64,000 bases of DNA from Desulfosporosinus youngiae DSM 17734 (GCF_000244895.1 NZ_CM001441.1:5236198-5300197); one strand, 5' to 3'. Positions 34,082-43,294 are shown, numbered from the stretch's first letter. Program-made: numbers and translations. The notes: generated from the letters alone by a model not told the origin.

Positions 34082-36640
34082 CTACTGAACCCAAGCTTGT
34101 ACCGTTTGAACAACCTTTTCCGGCAAAGCTGAGACCCCGCCTAAGGCTTCTACTTCCGTTTCCTGCCAGGACTTCAGGAGAAGGGCTAAACTGGTCGGAA
34201 TCTCTGACTGAGTGGGGACTAAGACCACTCTCGATCCATAAAAGGCTGCCCGTACCGCTCCTGTTAAGGCATCCGGGAAGTTCTCTCCCGTCGCAATTTC
34301 CGCCCTGGAACTTGTGGGAGGATAGGTTTCTAAGACAGCCGCTGCCGTGTCATAAGCGGTGATTCCGCCGATACGCCTGGGGAACGGAAGCTGCTCCATG
34401 ACGTTCGCCCCAACCACCGCTGTTCCTCCAATCACTAAAGACTCGGTGACCATGAAGTCTTGTAAAGCGGTTTGTGTCTCCGCAGATATTGCCTGGGGCT
34501 CTGTAAGCAGGATCGGTATCCCTTGCCTTGCTGCCCATGAAGAAATCACTAAAGCGTCTTGAAAGTAACGTACACTGGCAACCACAGCCTTTCCCTTGGT
34601 CCCTAGTTCTTGAGCTATCGCCCGGGCGGTTCCTTCTGCAGTATAACCGAAGAGGCGTTTTACATCATAAGTTTGTCGGAGTTCACTTTCGATCTGTGCA
34701 GACAAAGCGGCTGTGCCTCCCAGGAGATAGACGGTCTTGGGTGCCAGTCGTTTTAGTTCTGCCCGAATATCCTCTGTAAGCCCGGAGTTTGGAGAGAGCA
34801 GGATCGGTGCTTGCAATTTATAAGCGAGCGGTGCTCCGGCCAAGGCATCCGGAAATTGATTGACCTGTGCCAGGATAACAGTATCTGCTCCAGTAGTAAA
34901 GGTCTCCTTGGAAATTTGAATAGCTGTCCCCTCCGCTGTCACTCCTGCGAAGCGCCGGCTCTGCTCTCCGCTGGTCTGGGCTGTTCCAATAGCATAAATT
35001 CCCGGCCCATAGAGGCCAAGCCTCGCTTCACCATCGCTGATTTCTCCACCTAAGGAGATCCAGCGCGAACCGTTCCAGCGATAAAGACTCCCGCTAAAAT
35101 CTCCTTTAAGCAGGGGGTCGCTCCATTTTAGGGAGAGCATCTTCTCGGGTACGGCATTTCCCCAGTCAACCTGAAAGGCTGGGGTTAAAAACGCGGCCCC
35201 CTTTGGCAAATCAGCTGGGGCAGCCAGAGCTTTTAATGTGACATTCACTGATTGCGTAAAGGCCTGTGAAGGAATGGTCAAATCAATCCGGGTCGATCCT
35301 TCCGCTGTTTGGATAATTCCTCCCGAAGCATCGATGACCGCTGGGGAGGGCTGTGTATCCATAGTTTGAGTGGTGAGATTTAAGGCCAGCTTAACATCAA
35401 TCAGACCATAACCATACCGGTCGTCCCGTCCCGGAGAACCTAAATCCTTCGTCCCTTGCAAAAGAGCTTGTACCACTTGATCTCTCGACCATTCCGGGTG
35501 TTGACCCCAAATCAAGGCGGCTTCCCCTGAGACAAAGGGAGTCGCAAGAGACGTCCCGCTCGCGTAAGTGTAACCCGATCCCTCTGCTCTGCTCCATCCG
35601 GAAGTCGGGATAGAATCTCCCGGGGCAGCCAGATCCACTTCTGAGCCTGTGGCCGAGTAGCTTGTTACCTTACCTTCTTTATCTGTGGCGGTAATCGCCA
35701 GCACACGAGGGTCGGAAGCCGGGTAGCTCACCCCGGGGTTTGCTTGGGCCTCGGGGTCATAATTCCCGCTGGCCGCGATCAATAAGCACCCTTTATTATA
35801 GGCATAGGTCACCGACTGCCTTAAGATTTCCGAGTCAACCGGACCATTTTCCGAACCAAGACTTAAGTTAATTATTTGCGCTCCGTGATCTGCCGCCCAG
35901 ATAATTCCCTCAGCTATGGCATCATCAAACCCTACTCCTTTAGAACCGATAGCCTTAATTGGCATGATCTTCGCTTGATAGGCCACTCCGACGATCCCCA
36001 GGCCGTTACGTTCAGCAGCCGCGATTCCGGCAACCTGGGTGCCATGCCCATTGGTGTCCTGAGCGGCCCCCTCTGCTTCACTTCCTGTGATAGAGTTATA
36101 TCCGGGAACCAGATTTCCTCTTAAATCCGGATGTTCAAGAGCGACCCCTGTGTCAACGATGGCAATGGTTATGCCCTGACCCGTTGCTCCCTCGTTCCAG
36201 GCTTCCGGTACCCCCCTATCGATCAATGACCATTGTTTCGCAAAGAGCGGGTCCTTGGGCTGGGTTGTTTCTGCCGTACTCTGGATGGTGCGGGCATGAT
36301 TTTCTTCCGCACCTGTGATCCCGGGAGTATCTTTCAATGCTTCTATGACGTCTTGTAGATTGCTCGTTTCCGTCACTTCCAACGTGGCAAAATTCAAGGG
36401 ACCCCGGCGGATAATCTTGGCACTAACATCCTTTGCCGCCTGTTCGAGATTTGCCCCCGGCGCGAGCGAGATGACGACTTGATGCGGATCAGATGGGCTT
36501 TGGCCTGTTATGCCTTGGGAGGCCTTGGGATGCTCAGACATTGCGTGAATTGGGGCTGCCCCTAAGTTTAGGAGCATTAATCCCACAATTCCTAATGATA
36601 ACAGCGTTAACTTGCTTCGATAAAACCGGCGCATAAACAT
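34082..36640 (-). CDS. CWB2-anchored subtilisin-like (S8) serine protease
   Basis: 852 residues from the ATG at 36640, behind AAGGAAAGG; a GTG three codons earlier is possible and the ATG at 36730 is unlikely. Signal peptide, then an I9-like propeptide (about 50-115). The S8 domain carries Asp in VDTGVALEHPD, His in NGHGTQVAG, the oxyanion Asn in AASGN and Ser in GTSLATP. A beta-rich linker follows and three CWB2 modules end the protein. Cwp84 of C. difficile, which cleaves the S-layer precursor, is a cysteine protease; this enzyme may do a similar surface job, but that is inference. It lies 106 bases from the amidase on the same strand. Confidence 0.9.
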   Translation of the reverse strand: MFMRRFYRSKLTLLSLGIVGLMLLNLGAAPIHAMSEHPKASQGITGQSPSDPHQVVISLAPGANLEQAAKDVSAKIIRRGPLNFATLEVTETSNLQDVIEALKDTPGITGAEENHARTIQSTAETTQPKDPLFAKQWSLIDRGVPEAWNEGATGQGITIAIVDTGVALEHPDLRGNLVPGYNSITGSEAEGAAQDTNGHGTQVAGIAAAERNGLGIVGVAYQAKIMPIKAIGSKGVGFDDAIAEGIIWAADHGAQIINLSLGSENGPVDSEILRQSVTYAYNKGCLLIAASGNYDPEAQANPGVSYPASDPRVLAITATDKEGKVTSYSATGSEVDLAAPGDSIPTSGWSRAEGSGYTYASGTSLATPFVSGEAALIWGQHPEWSRDQVVQALLQGTKDLGSPGRDDRYGYGLIDVKLALNLTTQTMDTQPSPAVIDASGGIIQTAEGSTRIDLTIPSQAFTQSVNVTLKALAAPADLPKGAAFLTPAFQVDWGNAVPEKMLSLKWSDPLLKGDFSGSLYRWNGSRWISLGGEISDGEARLGLYGPGIYAIGTAQTSGEQSRRFAGVTAEGTAIQISKETFTTGADTVILAQVNQFPDALAGAPLAYKLQAPILLSPNSGLTEDIRAELKRLAPKTVYLLGGTAALSAQIESELRQTYDVKRLFGYTAEGTARAIAQELGTKGKAVVASVRYFQDALVISSWAARQGIPILLTEPQAISAETQTALQDFMVTESLVIGGTAVVGANVMEQLPFPRRIGGITAYDTAAAVLETYPPTSSRAEIATGENFPDALTGAVRAAFYGSRVVLVPTQSEIPTSLALLLKSWQETEVEALGGVSALPEKVVQTVQAWVQ

Positions 36641-36943
36641 CTTTTTCACGCCTTTCCTTACGTCTGATGTCGATCTGAACCCGTTCATATGTTTATTCGA
36701 CAAATTATGCAGCATTCCTTTTTGCTCCAACCCCTTATTCTACCTATGTTATATTTTGGATGGCTTTAATCCTTCCTGTGAGGAAGGATTTTAAGTTGTT
36801 TTAAAGAATAATTAGGAATAAGAGTTCATTTTTGCGAATTAGTTCAGTATGTTTTGTCGCAGCGGCTTCACGCAAGCGAGTTAATATACTCCTTGCCGGT
36901 TAACAGAACTTAAAATTACGTAAGAAAGAGGTTCGGTTGATTA
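36641..36943. promoter_or_regulatory. Divergent promoter region between protease and GH18 genes
   Basis: It holds the starts of two oppositely oriented CWB2 genes. A perfect hairpin with 10-bp arms AATCCTTCCT/AGGAAGGATT and a 3-nt loop lies at 36768-36790, followed on the plus strand by TTAAGTTGTTTT. A terminator in a divergent gap is odd; it may attenuate the GH18 transcript or be a protein site. AAGAAAGAGG precedes the GH18 start. Confidence 0.45.
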
Positions 36944-38998
36944 ATGAATTTTATCACAAAAAAGGTCCTTAGTATTTTCTTTAGTTTAATGATTCTCTTA
37001 AGTCTGGCACCCCTGCTTCCCCTTCAGGTGAAAGCTGCCCCTGCCGAATCGGTCACTGATCGAATTTACGGGAATACCTTATATGATACGGCTGTGGAAA
37101 TTTCTAAAAGGGGGTGGGATTTTGCCCCTGTTGCTGTCCTGGCGACCGGAAGGAATTTTCCGGATGCCTTGACCGGAACCGTACTCGCTCGCAAAGTGAA
37201 TGGACCCTTACTTCTCACAGAATCGAATCGGTTGAATCCCGAAGTGGCCGCAGAGCTTAAACGTCTTGGCACGCAAGAAGTCTATCTGCTCGGCGGAGAA
37301 GTCGCTTTGAACGTCGGGGTTGAAAACTCTCTCAAAGACTTAGGGATCTTGCCCAGACGTCTCTCAGGCTGGGATCAGTACGGAACCGCTGCGGAGATTG
37401 CCCGTGCAGCCGCTCCAAATTCTGATGAAGCCTTTTTAGTCAATGGGGAATTGTTTCCGGATGCTTTAAGTATCTCCTCCTATGCCGCTGCTCAAGGGAT
37501 TCCTGTCCTGCTCACACGTTCGGATTCACTGCCGCCGGAAACGGCTAAGGCACTGGCTGATCTGGGGGTTTCGGAAGTGACGCTGATCGGTGGTAAGGCT
37601 GTGATTAAGGACAGCATCGAAGACCAGCTAGGCAAGCTCCCTCAGCCCGTCAAAGTCGCCGCCCGTTATGCCGGTTATGATCAGTATGAAACGAACACGG
37701 AAGTGTTAAATCATTTATCCTTTGCTACCTCCAAAGTTTATGTAGCAACCGGGGAAAATTTCCCGGATGCCTTAGCGGGAGCCGCTCTGGCCGGGAAAAG
37801 CAATACCCCGATCCTCTTAATTCCCAATTCCGCTTTAGGTAAATCGACGACTGCTTATCTTAATGAACGCCGGGCTTCCGGCGCCGCCTTTACGATTTTC
37901 GGGGGCTGGGGGGTTATTAGTTATAAGATGGAAAGCGTCATCCGCACGGGTGCCGTCCAACCGTGGGTTTCCCTTCAATATACCCAGGGGGGTTATGGCG
38001 GCACGAATGGAATGCTCAATCAGGTTATGTCAATCCCCTCCCCTGCCACGGATTATGCGGATATCATCGCCCCAAGCTGGTATTATCTTGATGATACCGC
38101 CGATGGAAACGTGGTGGGAGGATGGGATGCAACGCCGGACAATTACTCCAAGTTTACGGCTAATGTTCAGTCCCGCAACTTAAAAGTCCTTCCCGTCATA
38201 CAGTCTTCTTGGAGCACTCCTGATACAGTGGATAAGGTCATGGCTACTGAAACCGCCCGGGCTAAGTTAATAGGCCAGATCAAGGATCGGATTAACAGCA
38301 TCAAGGCCGATGGAATTGTGATCGATTTTGAATTAATGAATACCAAAACCGGGCCTTATCTAACCCAGTTCATGAAAGAGCTTTACGCTGAACTTCACCC
38401 CTTGAATAAGCTGGTGATTCAAGCCGTCATGCCTCGAACGGGTAATGAGGAATGGCTCGAAGAGTTTGACTACGCCGGACTTGTTCAACATGTTGACTAC
38501 CTGCACATTATGACTTATGACTATAGTCACGGGGTGCCTGGGCCGATCGCACCGCTGGATTGGAGCAGCCGGGTCCTGAAATACGCCAAAGATCAAGGGG
38601 TTGACATGCGTAAGGTCCTTTTCGGGCTTCCCTACTATGGGGTCGACTGGACCGCTAAGGGAACCCCTGATGCTCCCTCCTATAGCCGTGTCGCCCGCGG
38701 GCTTCACACTCTCTATGGTACGACTTCGGATACGGATATAACCGGAATGATGGAAGTTATAGCAAAGTATAACAGCACCGTCCAACGAGATGCTTCACAG
38801 ATCCCTTATTTTAGTTACACTGATGCCGATGGCGCTTCACATACTGTTTACTATGATGATGCCCAAAGCTGGAATGCCAAAATGAGCCTGCTCAGCCAAT
38901 ACGGTCTGGGCGGTGTGGGAGCCTGGTCCCTCTACTGGACGATCCACCCGGAAAGCTCCGGTGCGATCTTCCCGGTCCTAAAGCAGCATCTGCGCTAG
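36944..38998 (+). CDS. CWB2-anchored glycoside hydrolase family 18 protein
   Basis: 684 residues: signal peptide (about 1-31), three CWB2 modules (about 40-335), then a GH18 TIM barrel (about 340-684). The catalytic signature DGIVIDFE (Asp456, Asp461, Glu463) is intact and MTYDYS follows, as in YaaH/chitinase-like enzymes. GH18 members in spore formers cut wall or cortex glycan (N-acetylglucosaminidase-type) rather than chitin. It is divergent from the protease and ends at a strong terminator. C. difficile has no close equivalent that I can name with this exact pairing. Confidence 0.9.
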   Translation: MNFITKKVLSIFFSLMILLSLAPLLPLQVKAAPAESVTDRIYGNTLYDTAVEISKRGWDFAPVAVLATGRNFPDALTGTVLARKVNGPLLLTESNRLNPEVAAELKRLGTQEVYLLGGEVALNVGVENSLKDLGILPRRLSGWDQYGTAAEIARAAAPNSDEAFLVNGELFPDALSISSYAAAQGIPVLLTRSDSLPPETAKALADLGVSEVTLIGGKAVIKDSIEDQLGKLPQPVKVAARYAGYDQYETNTEVLNHLSFATSKVYVATGENFPDALAGAALAGKSNTPILLIPNSALGKSTTAYLNERRASGAAFTIFGGWGVISYKMESVIRTGAVQPWVSLQYTQGGYGGTNGMLNQVMSIPSPATDYADIIAPSWYYLDDTADGNVVGGWDATPDNYSKFTANVQSRNLKVLPVIQSSWSTPDTVDKVMATETARAKLIGQIKDRINSIKADGIVIDFELMNTKTGPYLTQFMKELYAELHPLNKLVIQAVMPRTGNEEWLEEFDYAGLVQHVDYLHIMTYDYSHGVPGPIAPLDWSSRVLKYAKDQGVDMRKVLFGLPYYGVDWTAKGTPDAPSYSRVARGLHTLYGTTSDTDITGMMEVIAKYNSTVQRDASQIPYFSYTDADGASHTVYYDDAQSWNAKMSLLSQYGLGGVGAWSLYWTIHPESSGAIFPVLKQHLR

Positions 38999-39002
38999 AC
39001 TA

Positions 39003-39027
39003 AGACAGGGGGACGGTTCTTCTGTCT
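39003..39027. repeat. REP-like stem-loop
   Basis: AGACAG and CTGTCT flank GGGGACGGTTCTT. This AGACAGGGGGACGGTTC-type motif resembles dispersed REP sequences known from many bacterial genomes (from memory). It directly follows the GH18 stop. Confidence 0.5.
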
Positions 39028-39102
39028 GATGCAAGCTGGGAATGGCTCTTGCTTTGGGGGAAGTTCCAACATTTCCTCTCTCCTCCCAAAGGTAAAATAG
39101 TC

Positions 39103-39141
39103 AAGCCGATCACTGTTTTTAATCCAAACAGTGATCGGCTT
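39103..39141 (+). terminator. Strong terminator after the GH18 gene
   Basis: Perfect 16-bp arms AAGCCGATCACTGTTT and AAACAGTGATCGGCTT, 7-nt loop, followed by ATTTGCTCTT. It lies between convergent genes and could work both ways. Confidence 0.85.
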
Positions 39142-39157
39142 ATTTGCTCTTACTTAC

Positions 39158-39560
39158 CTAAAACTCAAAAACCGTACTCAAATTGACGACAAGGTCCGGG
39201 AAAATCGACACCTTGACCACGGCCGTTTCGCTATACAGTTCGGGTCTTCCATATCGTGCATTTTCCTGCAATATGAATACACTTACAAGCTTCGTGTCAG
39301 GCTCTACTATCCAATACTCTTTCACTCCAAATTTCTCGTACATATTAAATTTTAAGAGTCTGTCGGTCTTGGCTGTAGAGGGGGATATTATTTCGATAAC
39401 CAAATCAGGTATTCCAAAATAGCCCGTTCCCTTTAATTGACTCTTATCGCAAATGACCACTAAATCTGGTTGACAGACATTGGTAACATCTTCATCCGCT
39501 GCTTCCCCATCTGAGAGTCGTAAATCAAAGGGTGCAGCAAATATTTCAAGAAACTTCACA
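39158..39560 (-). pseudogene. Truncated Uma2-type nuclease
   Basis: The residual frame matches the intact relative at 43295-43873 from FAAPFDLRL to the end (PDLVVICDKS, GIPDLVIEIISPST, YEKFGVKEYWIVEPDT). The first 60 or so residues, with the usual YTYADYL and DDERWEIIDG segments, are missing. Just upstream another frame holds a trace (LELLLQ) of the lost part, so small deletions and a frameshift removed it. The open frame continues artificially to 39730 across the promoter of the next gene. The nuclease core motif region survives, but a functional protein is unlikely. Confidence 0.7.
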
Positions 39561-39595
39561 CTCTGGCTTGAAGCAGCAGCTCTAAGCCTTCCTTG

Positions 39596-39623
39596 TTGCT
39601 TTGTGCATCTCATCTTGTATAAT
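39596..39623 (+). promoter_or_regulatory. Sigma-A-type promoter for the small transporter operon
   Basis: TTGCTT (39596-39601), a 16-base spacer and a perfect TATAAT (39618-39623), about 21 bases before the TTG start at 39645. Confidence 0.55.
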
Positions 39624-39644
39624 ACTAATTGAGGTGGAACGCTT

Positions 39645-39989
39645 TTGTTAATATTGCTGACAATTTTTAATTCAGTTCTCATGGTAACGGGGCAAACCCT
39701 TTGGAAGTTAGGGGCAACCGGAAAAGACATCCATAGTCTCAGTCAACTCTTACGCCTTTTTTTAAGCCCTTATGTGATTTCAGGCCTCTTTGTGTATGCC
39801 TTTGCTTCCGTGCTTTGGATTTATATTTTAAATAAAGGCGAGTTAAGCTATGTTTATCCAATTCAGAGTACCGCCTTTATTTTTGCCCTTATTATAGGGA
39901 CAACGATTTTTAAAGAGCAGCTGACACCCACGAAAATCGTCGGGGTGTTAGTGATTTGCCTTGGGATCATTATTATCACACGAAAGTAG
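39645..39989 (+). CDS. Small EamA/SMR-type transporter (ArnE/ArnF-like)
   Basis: 114 residues with four membrane helices and the SMR/EamA pattern (VTGQTLWKLGA, YVYPIQSTAFIFALIIG, FKEQLTPTKIVGVLVICLGI). Proteins of this size near glycan genes often flip lipid-linked sugars (ArnE/F-like); drug export is the other option. The TTG start has GAGGTGG eight bases before it. The next gene starts 9 bases after its stop, and the third follows closely, forming an operon with a GNAT protein and a polysaccharide deacetylase. Confidence 0.75.
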   Translation: MLILLTIFNSVLMVTGQTLWKLGATGKDIHSLSQLLRLFLSPYVISGLFVYAFASVLWIYILNKGELSYVYPIQSTAFIFALIIGTTIFKEQLTPTKIVGVLVICLGIIIITRK

Positions 39990-39998
39990 GCACATATC

Positions 39999-41093
39999 AT
40001 GTGGAAAGCGGTTAAATACCTGCCGAAAAATCTCCTTGAAACCATCGAAATGACGAGGGAGTATTACGGGGATTCCTGGGTATCCGATTCAAACTTCTTA
40101 AAATGGCAGTATGAAGCAAACCCGGCCGGGCCTGCAGTCATCCAATTAGCGCGGGATATTGAAACCAATCAGGTGGCCGGTCAAAATGTTGTGATTCCCA
40201 TGCGCTTTAAAACCCCCGATGATCCAATCAACGGTACCCTTTGCTTAAACATTCTTACACGGGAAGCTTATTGTGGGCAAGGGATTTTCACGGGCTTGGC
40301 TGAACCCGTTTATCAGGACTGTGTTAAGCAAGGATTGGAGTTTTGCTATGCCTTTCCCAATCCCAATTCCTACCCTGGATTCATCCGGAAGCTTGGATTC
40401 ACGGACATAGGAAGCGTCCCCCTCTTACTCCGCCCCTTAAACCCTAAAGCCCTGGTCCGGAAAAAGCTGGGCTCAGTGCTTGCTTCTCTGGCGTTGCCGC
40501 TTCATCCCCTTTTCGGAGTGAAGGATCAGCCGGATGACCGCTACGAGGTCTACCCGCTCATGGAATCGGATCTCTCCGAGTTTGATGGCTTCTGGATTAA
40601 AATACAACACAAGTATCCCCTTATGGGCATTCGGGATGCCGACTATATCCGCTGGCGGTATTTTGACATTCCCCTTCGGGACTATCAACTCTATGGGGTC
40701 CGCCGGAAGGGCGGCTCCCCACTTCTCGGTTACATCGTGGGACGCTGTACGGAAGTGGCCGAAATGGATTCGGGGATGATCGTGGACTTTTTAGTGGACC
40801 CCAGCCATCCGGACGCAGGAAATGCATTGGTAACCCGTCTTCTTCGCTTCTTTGTCGATCAAAAGATGGAATTAGCCGGTTCACTGATGCTGCCTCATAC
40901 TGGGGAGTTTGCTATTCTCAAAGCCCAGCGATTTTTCACCTGTCCCAAATTCCTGGAACCCCAGCCCTTCCGGGTTATTTACCGCAGGTTTACTCCCCTT
41001 AAAGGGGATACGAAGGATGGAGATACGAAAGATGATCCCTTTCTCCAGCTAAATCAGTGGTTTTTGACGATGGGGGATTATGATGTTATTTAG
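39999..41093 (+). CDS. GNAT-type acetyltransferase
   Basis: 364 residues. The N-terminal half reads as an acetyl-CoA binding GNAT domain: VAGQNVVIPMRF, then LTREAYCGQGIFTGLAEPVY resembling the motif A loop (GQGIF), and FPNPNSYPGFIRKLGF. The C-terminal half is a second, weaker GNAT-like unit (WRYFDIPLRDYQLYG). Such proteins occur in polysaccharide loci and may N- or O-acetylate a sugar precursor. It lies between a lipid-sugar transporter candidate and a deacetylase, which suggests glycan modification, but the substrate is unknown. Confidence 0.7.
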   Translation: MWKAVKYLPKNLLETIEMTREYYGDSWVSDSNFLKWQYEANPAGPAVIQLARDIETNQVAGQNVVIPMRFKTPDDPINGTLCLNILTREAYCGQGIFTGLAEPVYQDCVKQGLEFCYAFPNPNSYPGFIRKLGFTDIGSVPLLLRPLNPKALVRKKLGSVLASLALPLHPLFGVKDQPDDRYEVYPLMESDLSEFDGFWIKIQHKYPLMGIRDADYIRWRYFDIPLRDYQLYGVRRKGGSPLLGYIVGRCTEVAEMDSGMIVDFLVDPSHPDAGNALVTRLLRFFVDQKMELAGSLMLPHTGEFAILKAQRFFTCPKFLEPQPFRVIYRRFTPLKGDTKDGDTKDDPFLQLNQWFLTMGDYDVI

Positions 41094-41108
41094 ACCAAGG
41101 AGAAATCA

Positions 41109-41933
41109 ATGAAAAATATATTGACAATTGACTTAGAAGAATGGTTTCACGCCAATTATCATGACGATGTTTTTGATAACCAAAAAACCTATGAAGTACG
41201 CATACTTCAGAATACGGAACGACTATTAACCCTCTTTAACGAACATAAAGCCAAGGCCACCTTCTTTGTCTTAGGCTATGTCGCCGAAAAGCATCCCCGG
41301 TTAATCCGGGATATTTTAGCTGCCGGACACGAGATCGCCTCCCATGGGTATGCCCATCAACTCCTTTACCAACAAACACCGGAGGAATTTAAAGAAGACG
41401 TACGCCAAGCTAAGAAACGGGTTGAAGATATTGTCGGCACAAGCGTTAAGGGATACCGCGCCCCTTCCTGGTCCATCACTCCCAGATCCCTCTGGGCCTG
41501 GGAGATCCTGCAAGAGCTGGGCTTTAAGTACGATGCCAGCGTCTTTCCTATTGAGACCTTTCTTTACGGCCTGCCCACCGCTCCGCGCTTTTCCTTTCAC
41601 CCCGAATACAATGGTAAAATACTCGACCTTCTTGAAGTCCCTTCCTCGACAGTGCGATTTCTGACTAAAAATATTCCCTTCGCCGGAGGCTTCTACTTCC
41701 GGGCCCTTCCCTATCCCGTGATCGCCCAGTGCATCAAAGCTGTTAACAAAGAGGGGCATCCCGCGATTGTTTATCTGCACCCTCGTGAGATCGACCCGGA
41801 ACAGCCCCGGCTGGCCCTGAGTAAGAAGGAAAGCTTTATTCATTATTATGGGGTTAGCAGGTGTGAGCAGAAATTGATACGTGTATTGAAGAGGTTTGAG
41901 TTTACTTCGATTGAGGAGTATTTTAAGCTCTAA
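41109..41933 (+). CDS. Polysaccharide deacetylase family protein
   Basis: 274 residues. NodB-type motifs are present: TIDLEEW (first acidic metal/catalytic region), the two histidines of HEIASHGYAH and the YRAPSWS strand. The C-terminal region (LPYPVIAQCIKAVN, VYLHPREID) fits the DUF3473 extension of exopolysaccharide-type deacetylases. It would remove acetyl groups from GlcNAc-type sugars on a lipid-linked or polymeric glycan. No signal peptide is present, so it is cytoplasmic. An AAGGAG site precedes the ATG, and a terminator follows. Confidence 0.88.
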   Translation: MKNILTIDLEEWFHANYHDDVFDNQKTYEVRILQNTERLLTLFNEHKAKATFFVLGYVAEKHPRLIRDILAAGHEIASHGYAHQLLYQQTPEEFKEDVRQAKKRVEDIVGTSVKGYRAPSWSITPRSLWAWEILQELGFKYDASVFPIETFLYGLPTAPRFSFHPEYNGKILDLLEVPSSTVRFLTKNIPFAGGFYFRALPYPVIAQCIKAVNKEGHPAIVYLHPREIDPEQPRLALSKKESFIHYYGVSRCEQKLIRVLKRFEFTSIEEYFKL

Positions 41934-41940
41934 TACAAAA

Positions 41941-41974
41941 AAACGAGATCGAAGGTCTTCCTGCGATCTCGTTT
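41941..41974. terminator. Bidirectional terminator
   Basis: Perfect 11-bp arms AAACGAGATCG and CGATCTCGTTT with a 12-nt loop, flanked by A-rich and T-rich runs. It separates convergent genes ending at 41933 and 41975 and reaches the stop codon of the latter. Confidence 0.8.
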
Positions 41975-42592
41975 CTATTTTGCTGATTTTAGCCTTGCGA
42001 TGTCGCTCCAGTTACTCGCTGTAATTAATTCAACATTTACTAAGTCTTTTCTAATGGCCTTAACTTCTCCGCTTATCTCCGCTATATCAAGTGCCATCAC
42101 GTCGTGTTCAGCTTTATTAACCTGTGCTAAATGCTCTAAAGCCTTTAATATCTGAGTATTTTCTTTAATTTGATTTCCCTGCATGTCTACTTTTTCTGAT
42201 AAGGTAGTGATCTGATTTCCCTGATTGTCTACTTTCTCTGATAACGCACTAATCTGATTTCCCTGCATGTCTACTTTCTCTGATAACGCACTAATCTGAT
42301 TTCCCTGATTGTCTACCTTCTCTGATAAAGCACTAATCTGACTTCCCTGATTGTCTACTTTCTCTGATAACGCACTAATCTGATTTCCCTGATTGTCTAC
42401 CTTCTCTGATAAAGCACCAATCTGATTTCCCTGATTGTCTACTTTCTCTGATAACGCACCAATCTGATTTCCCTGATTGTCTACTTTCTCTGATAACGCA
42501 CTAATCTGACTTCCCTGATTGTCTACTTTCTCTGATAAAACAGTAATCTGATTTGACAACCCTTCAAGTGCCTGAAGAATTTTGTCTTCCAT
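41975..42592 (-). CDS. Coiled-coil protein with nine 14-residue repeats
   Basis: 205 residues. After a 14-residue start come nine units of the form QISALSEKVDNQGN (residues 15-140), varying at only a few positions, then a helical C-terminal region (about 141-205: LEHLAQVNKAEHDV, IAEISGEVKAIRK). Two heptads per unit suit a coiled coil with regular Asn/Gly/Gln patches. No signal or catalytic domain. The plan (short head, repeats, helical tail) is shared with the protein at 14820-15188. Function unknown. GGAGG precedes the ATG. Confidence 0.7.
   Translation of the reverse strand: MEDKILQALEGLSNQITVLSEKVDNQGSQISALSEKVDNQGNQIGALSEKVDNQGNQIGALSEKVDNQGNQISALSEKVDNQGSQISALSEKVDNQGNQISALSEKVDMQGNQISALSEKVDNQGNQITTLSEKVDMQGNQIKENTQILKALEHLAQVNKAEHDVMALDIAEISGEVKAIRKDLVNVELITASNWSDIARLKSAK
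42173..42550. repeat. Nine tandem 42-bp units
   Basis: Units built on TGATTTCCCTGATTGTCTAC (top strand) repeat every 42 bases with few changes. They encode the 14-residue repeat and could change number by slippage. Confidence 0.88.
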
Positions 42593-42693
42593 TTCTCTTA
42601 AACCTCCTTCCTCTTTTTAGTGGAATTACTTAAATTATAGCATAGCAAGTCCATGAAATCATTGATCTTTTTCTCTGAAGGATAAGGAGTATA

Positions 42694-43272
42694 CTAATCT
42701 CTTTTAAAGACTTGCTTTAAATCAATACCAATATCAGGGAATACCCTGCTCTCTAAATGGCTGTCCTCAGTATAAATTCCTGGTTTTCCGTATTGATGGT
42801 CTTTTCCTAAAACAAAAACCATCACCGTATTATCAATCGGATGCACAATCCAGTATTCTTTGACTCGATACTTCTCGTAGAGAGCCAGCTTTTTCACATA
42901 ATCCAAACTAATCGTTGTCGGAGAAATCACTTCAATGACTAGATCCGGGGCGCCTAAACAACCCTTATCGTCTAATTTAGATTCGTCACAAATAACCGTA
43001 AGGTCTGGTTGGACTACATTCCTTATTTGCTCATCTTCCTCTAGTTCGCTAAAACGTACATCGAAGGGAGCAGCGTAAATTTTACATGGCTTCTCCGTAA
43101 GATAACTGCGAATCTGGTAAAATAATTCACCTAAAATCTCTTGGTGCCTCCTGGAGGGAGCTGCGACATTATAAGCGATTCCATCAATCAGTTCCCAGCG
43201 TTCGTCTTCAGCCCATACTAAATACTCAGCGTATGTATATCTATTATTATCCTTCTGTACAGGTAAAGACAC
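42694..43272 (-). CDS. Uma2 family endonuclease
   Basis: 192 residues if started at the GTG 43272, which is preceded by GGGGGTGG and aligns with the start of the neighbour; the open frame extends to 43323 without a better signal. Family motifs are present: YTYAEYL, DERWELIDG, FDVRF, QPDLTVICD, GAPDLVIEVISPTT and YRVKEYWIVHP, the last segments forming the PD-(D/E)xK-like nuclease core. Uma2 (DUF820) proteins are abundant in some bacteria, with poorly known roles. It is a tandem duplicate of the gene just upstream. Confidence 0.82.
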   Translation of the reverse strand: MSLPVQKDNNRYTYAEYLVWAEDERWELIDGIAYNVAAPSRRHQEILGELFYQIRSYLTEKPCKIYAAPFDVRFSELEEDEQIRNVVQPDLTVICDESKLDDKGCLGAPDLVIEVISPTTISLDYVKKLALYEKYRVKEYWIVHPIDNTVMVFVLGKDHQYGKPGIYTEDSHLESRVFPDIGIDLKQVFKRD

Positions 43273-43294
43273 TTCAGCCACCCCCGTTATACTA

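Noticed and set aside
39561-39730. 5' extension of the Uma2 frame
   Set aside because: It overlaps the promoter and start of the small transporter gene and shows no similarity to Uma2 N-termini; it is read-through of a truncated gene.
42173-42550. CRISPR array
   Set aside because: The regular 42-bp units have no unique spacers and are in frame with a coiled-coil protein.
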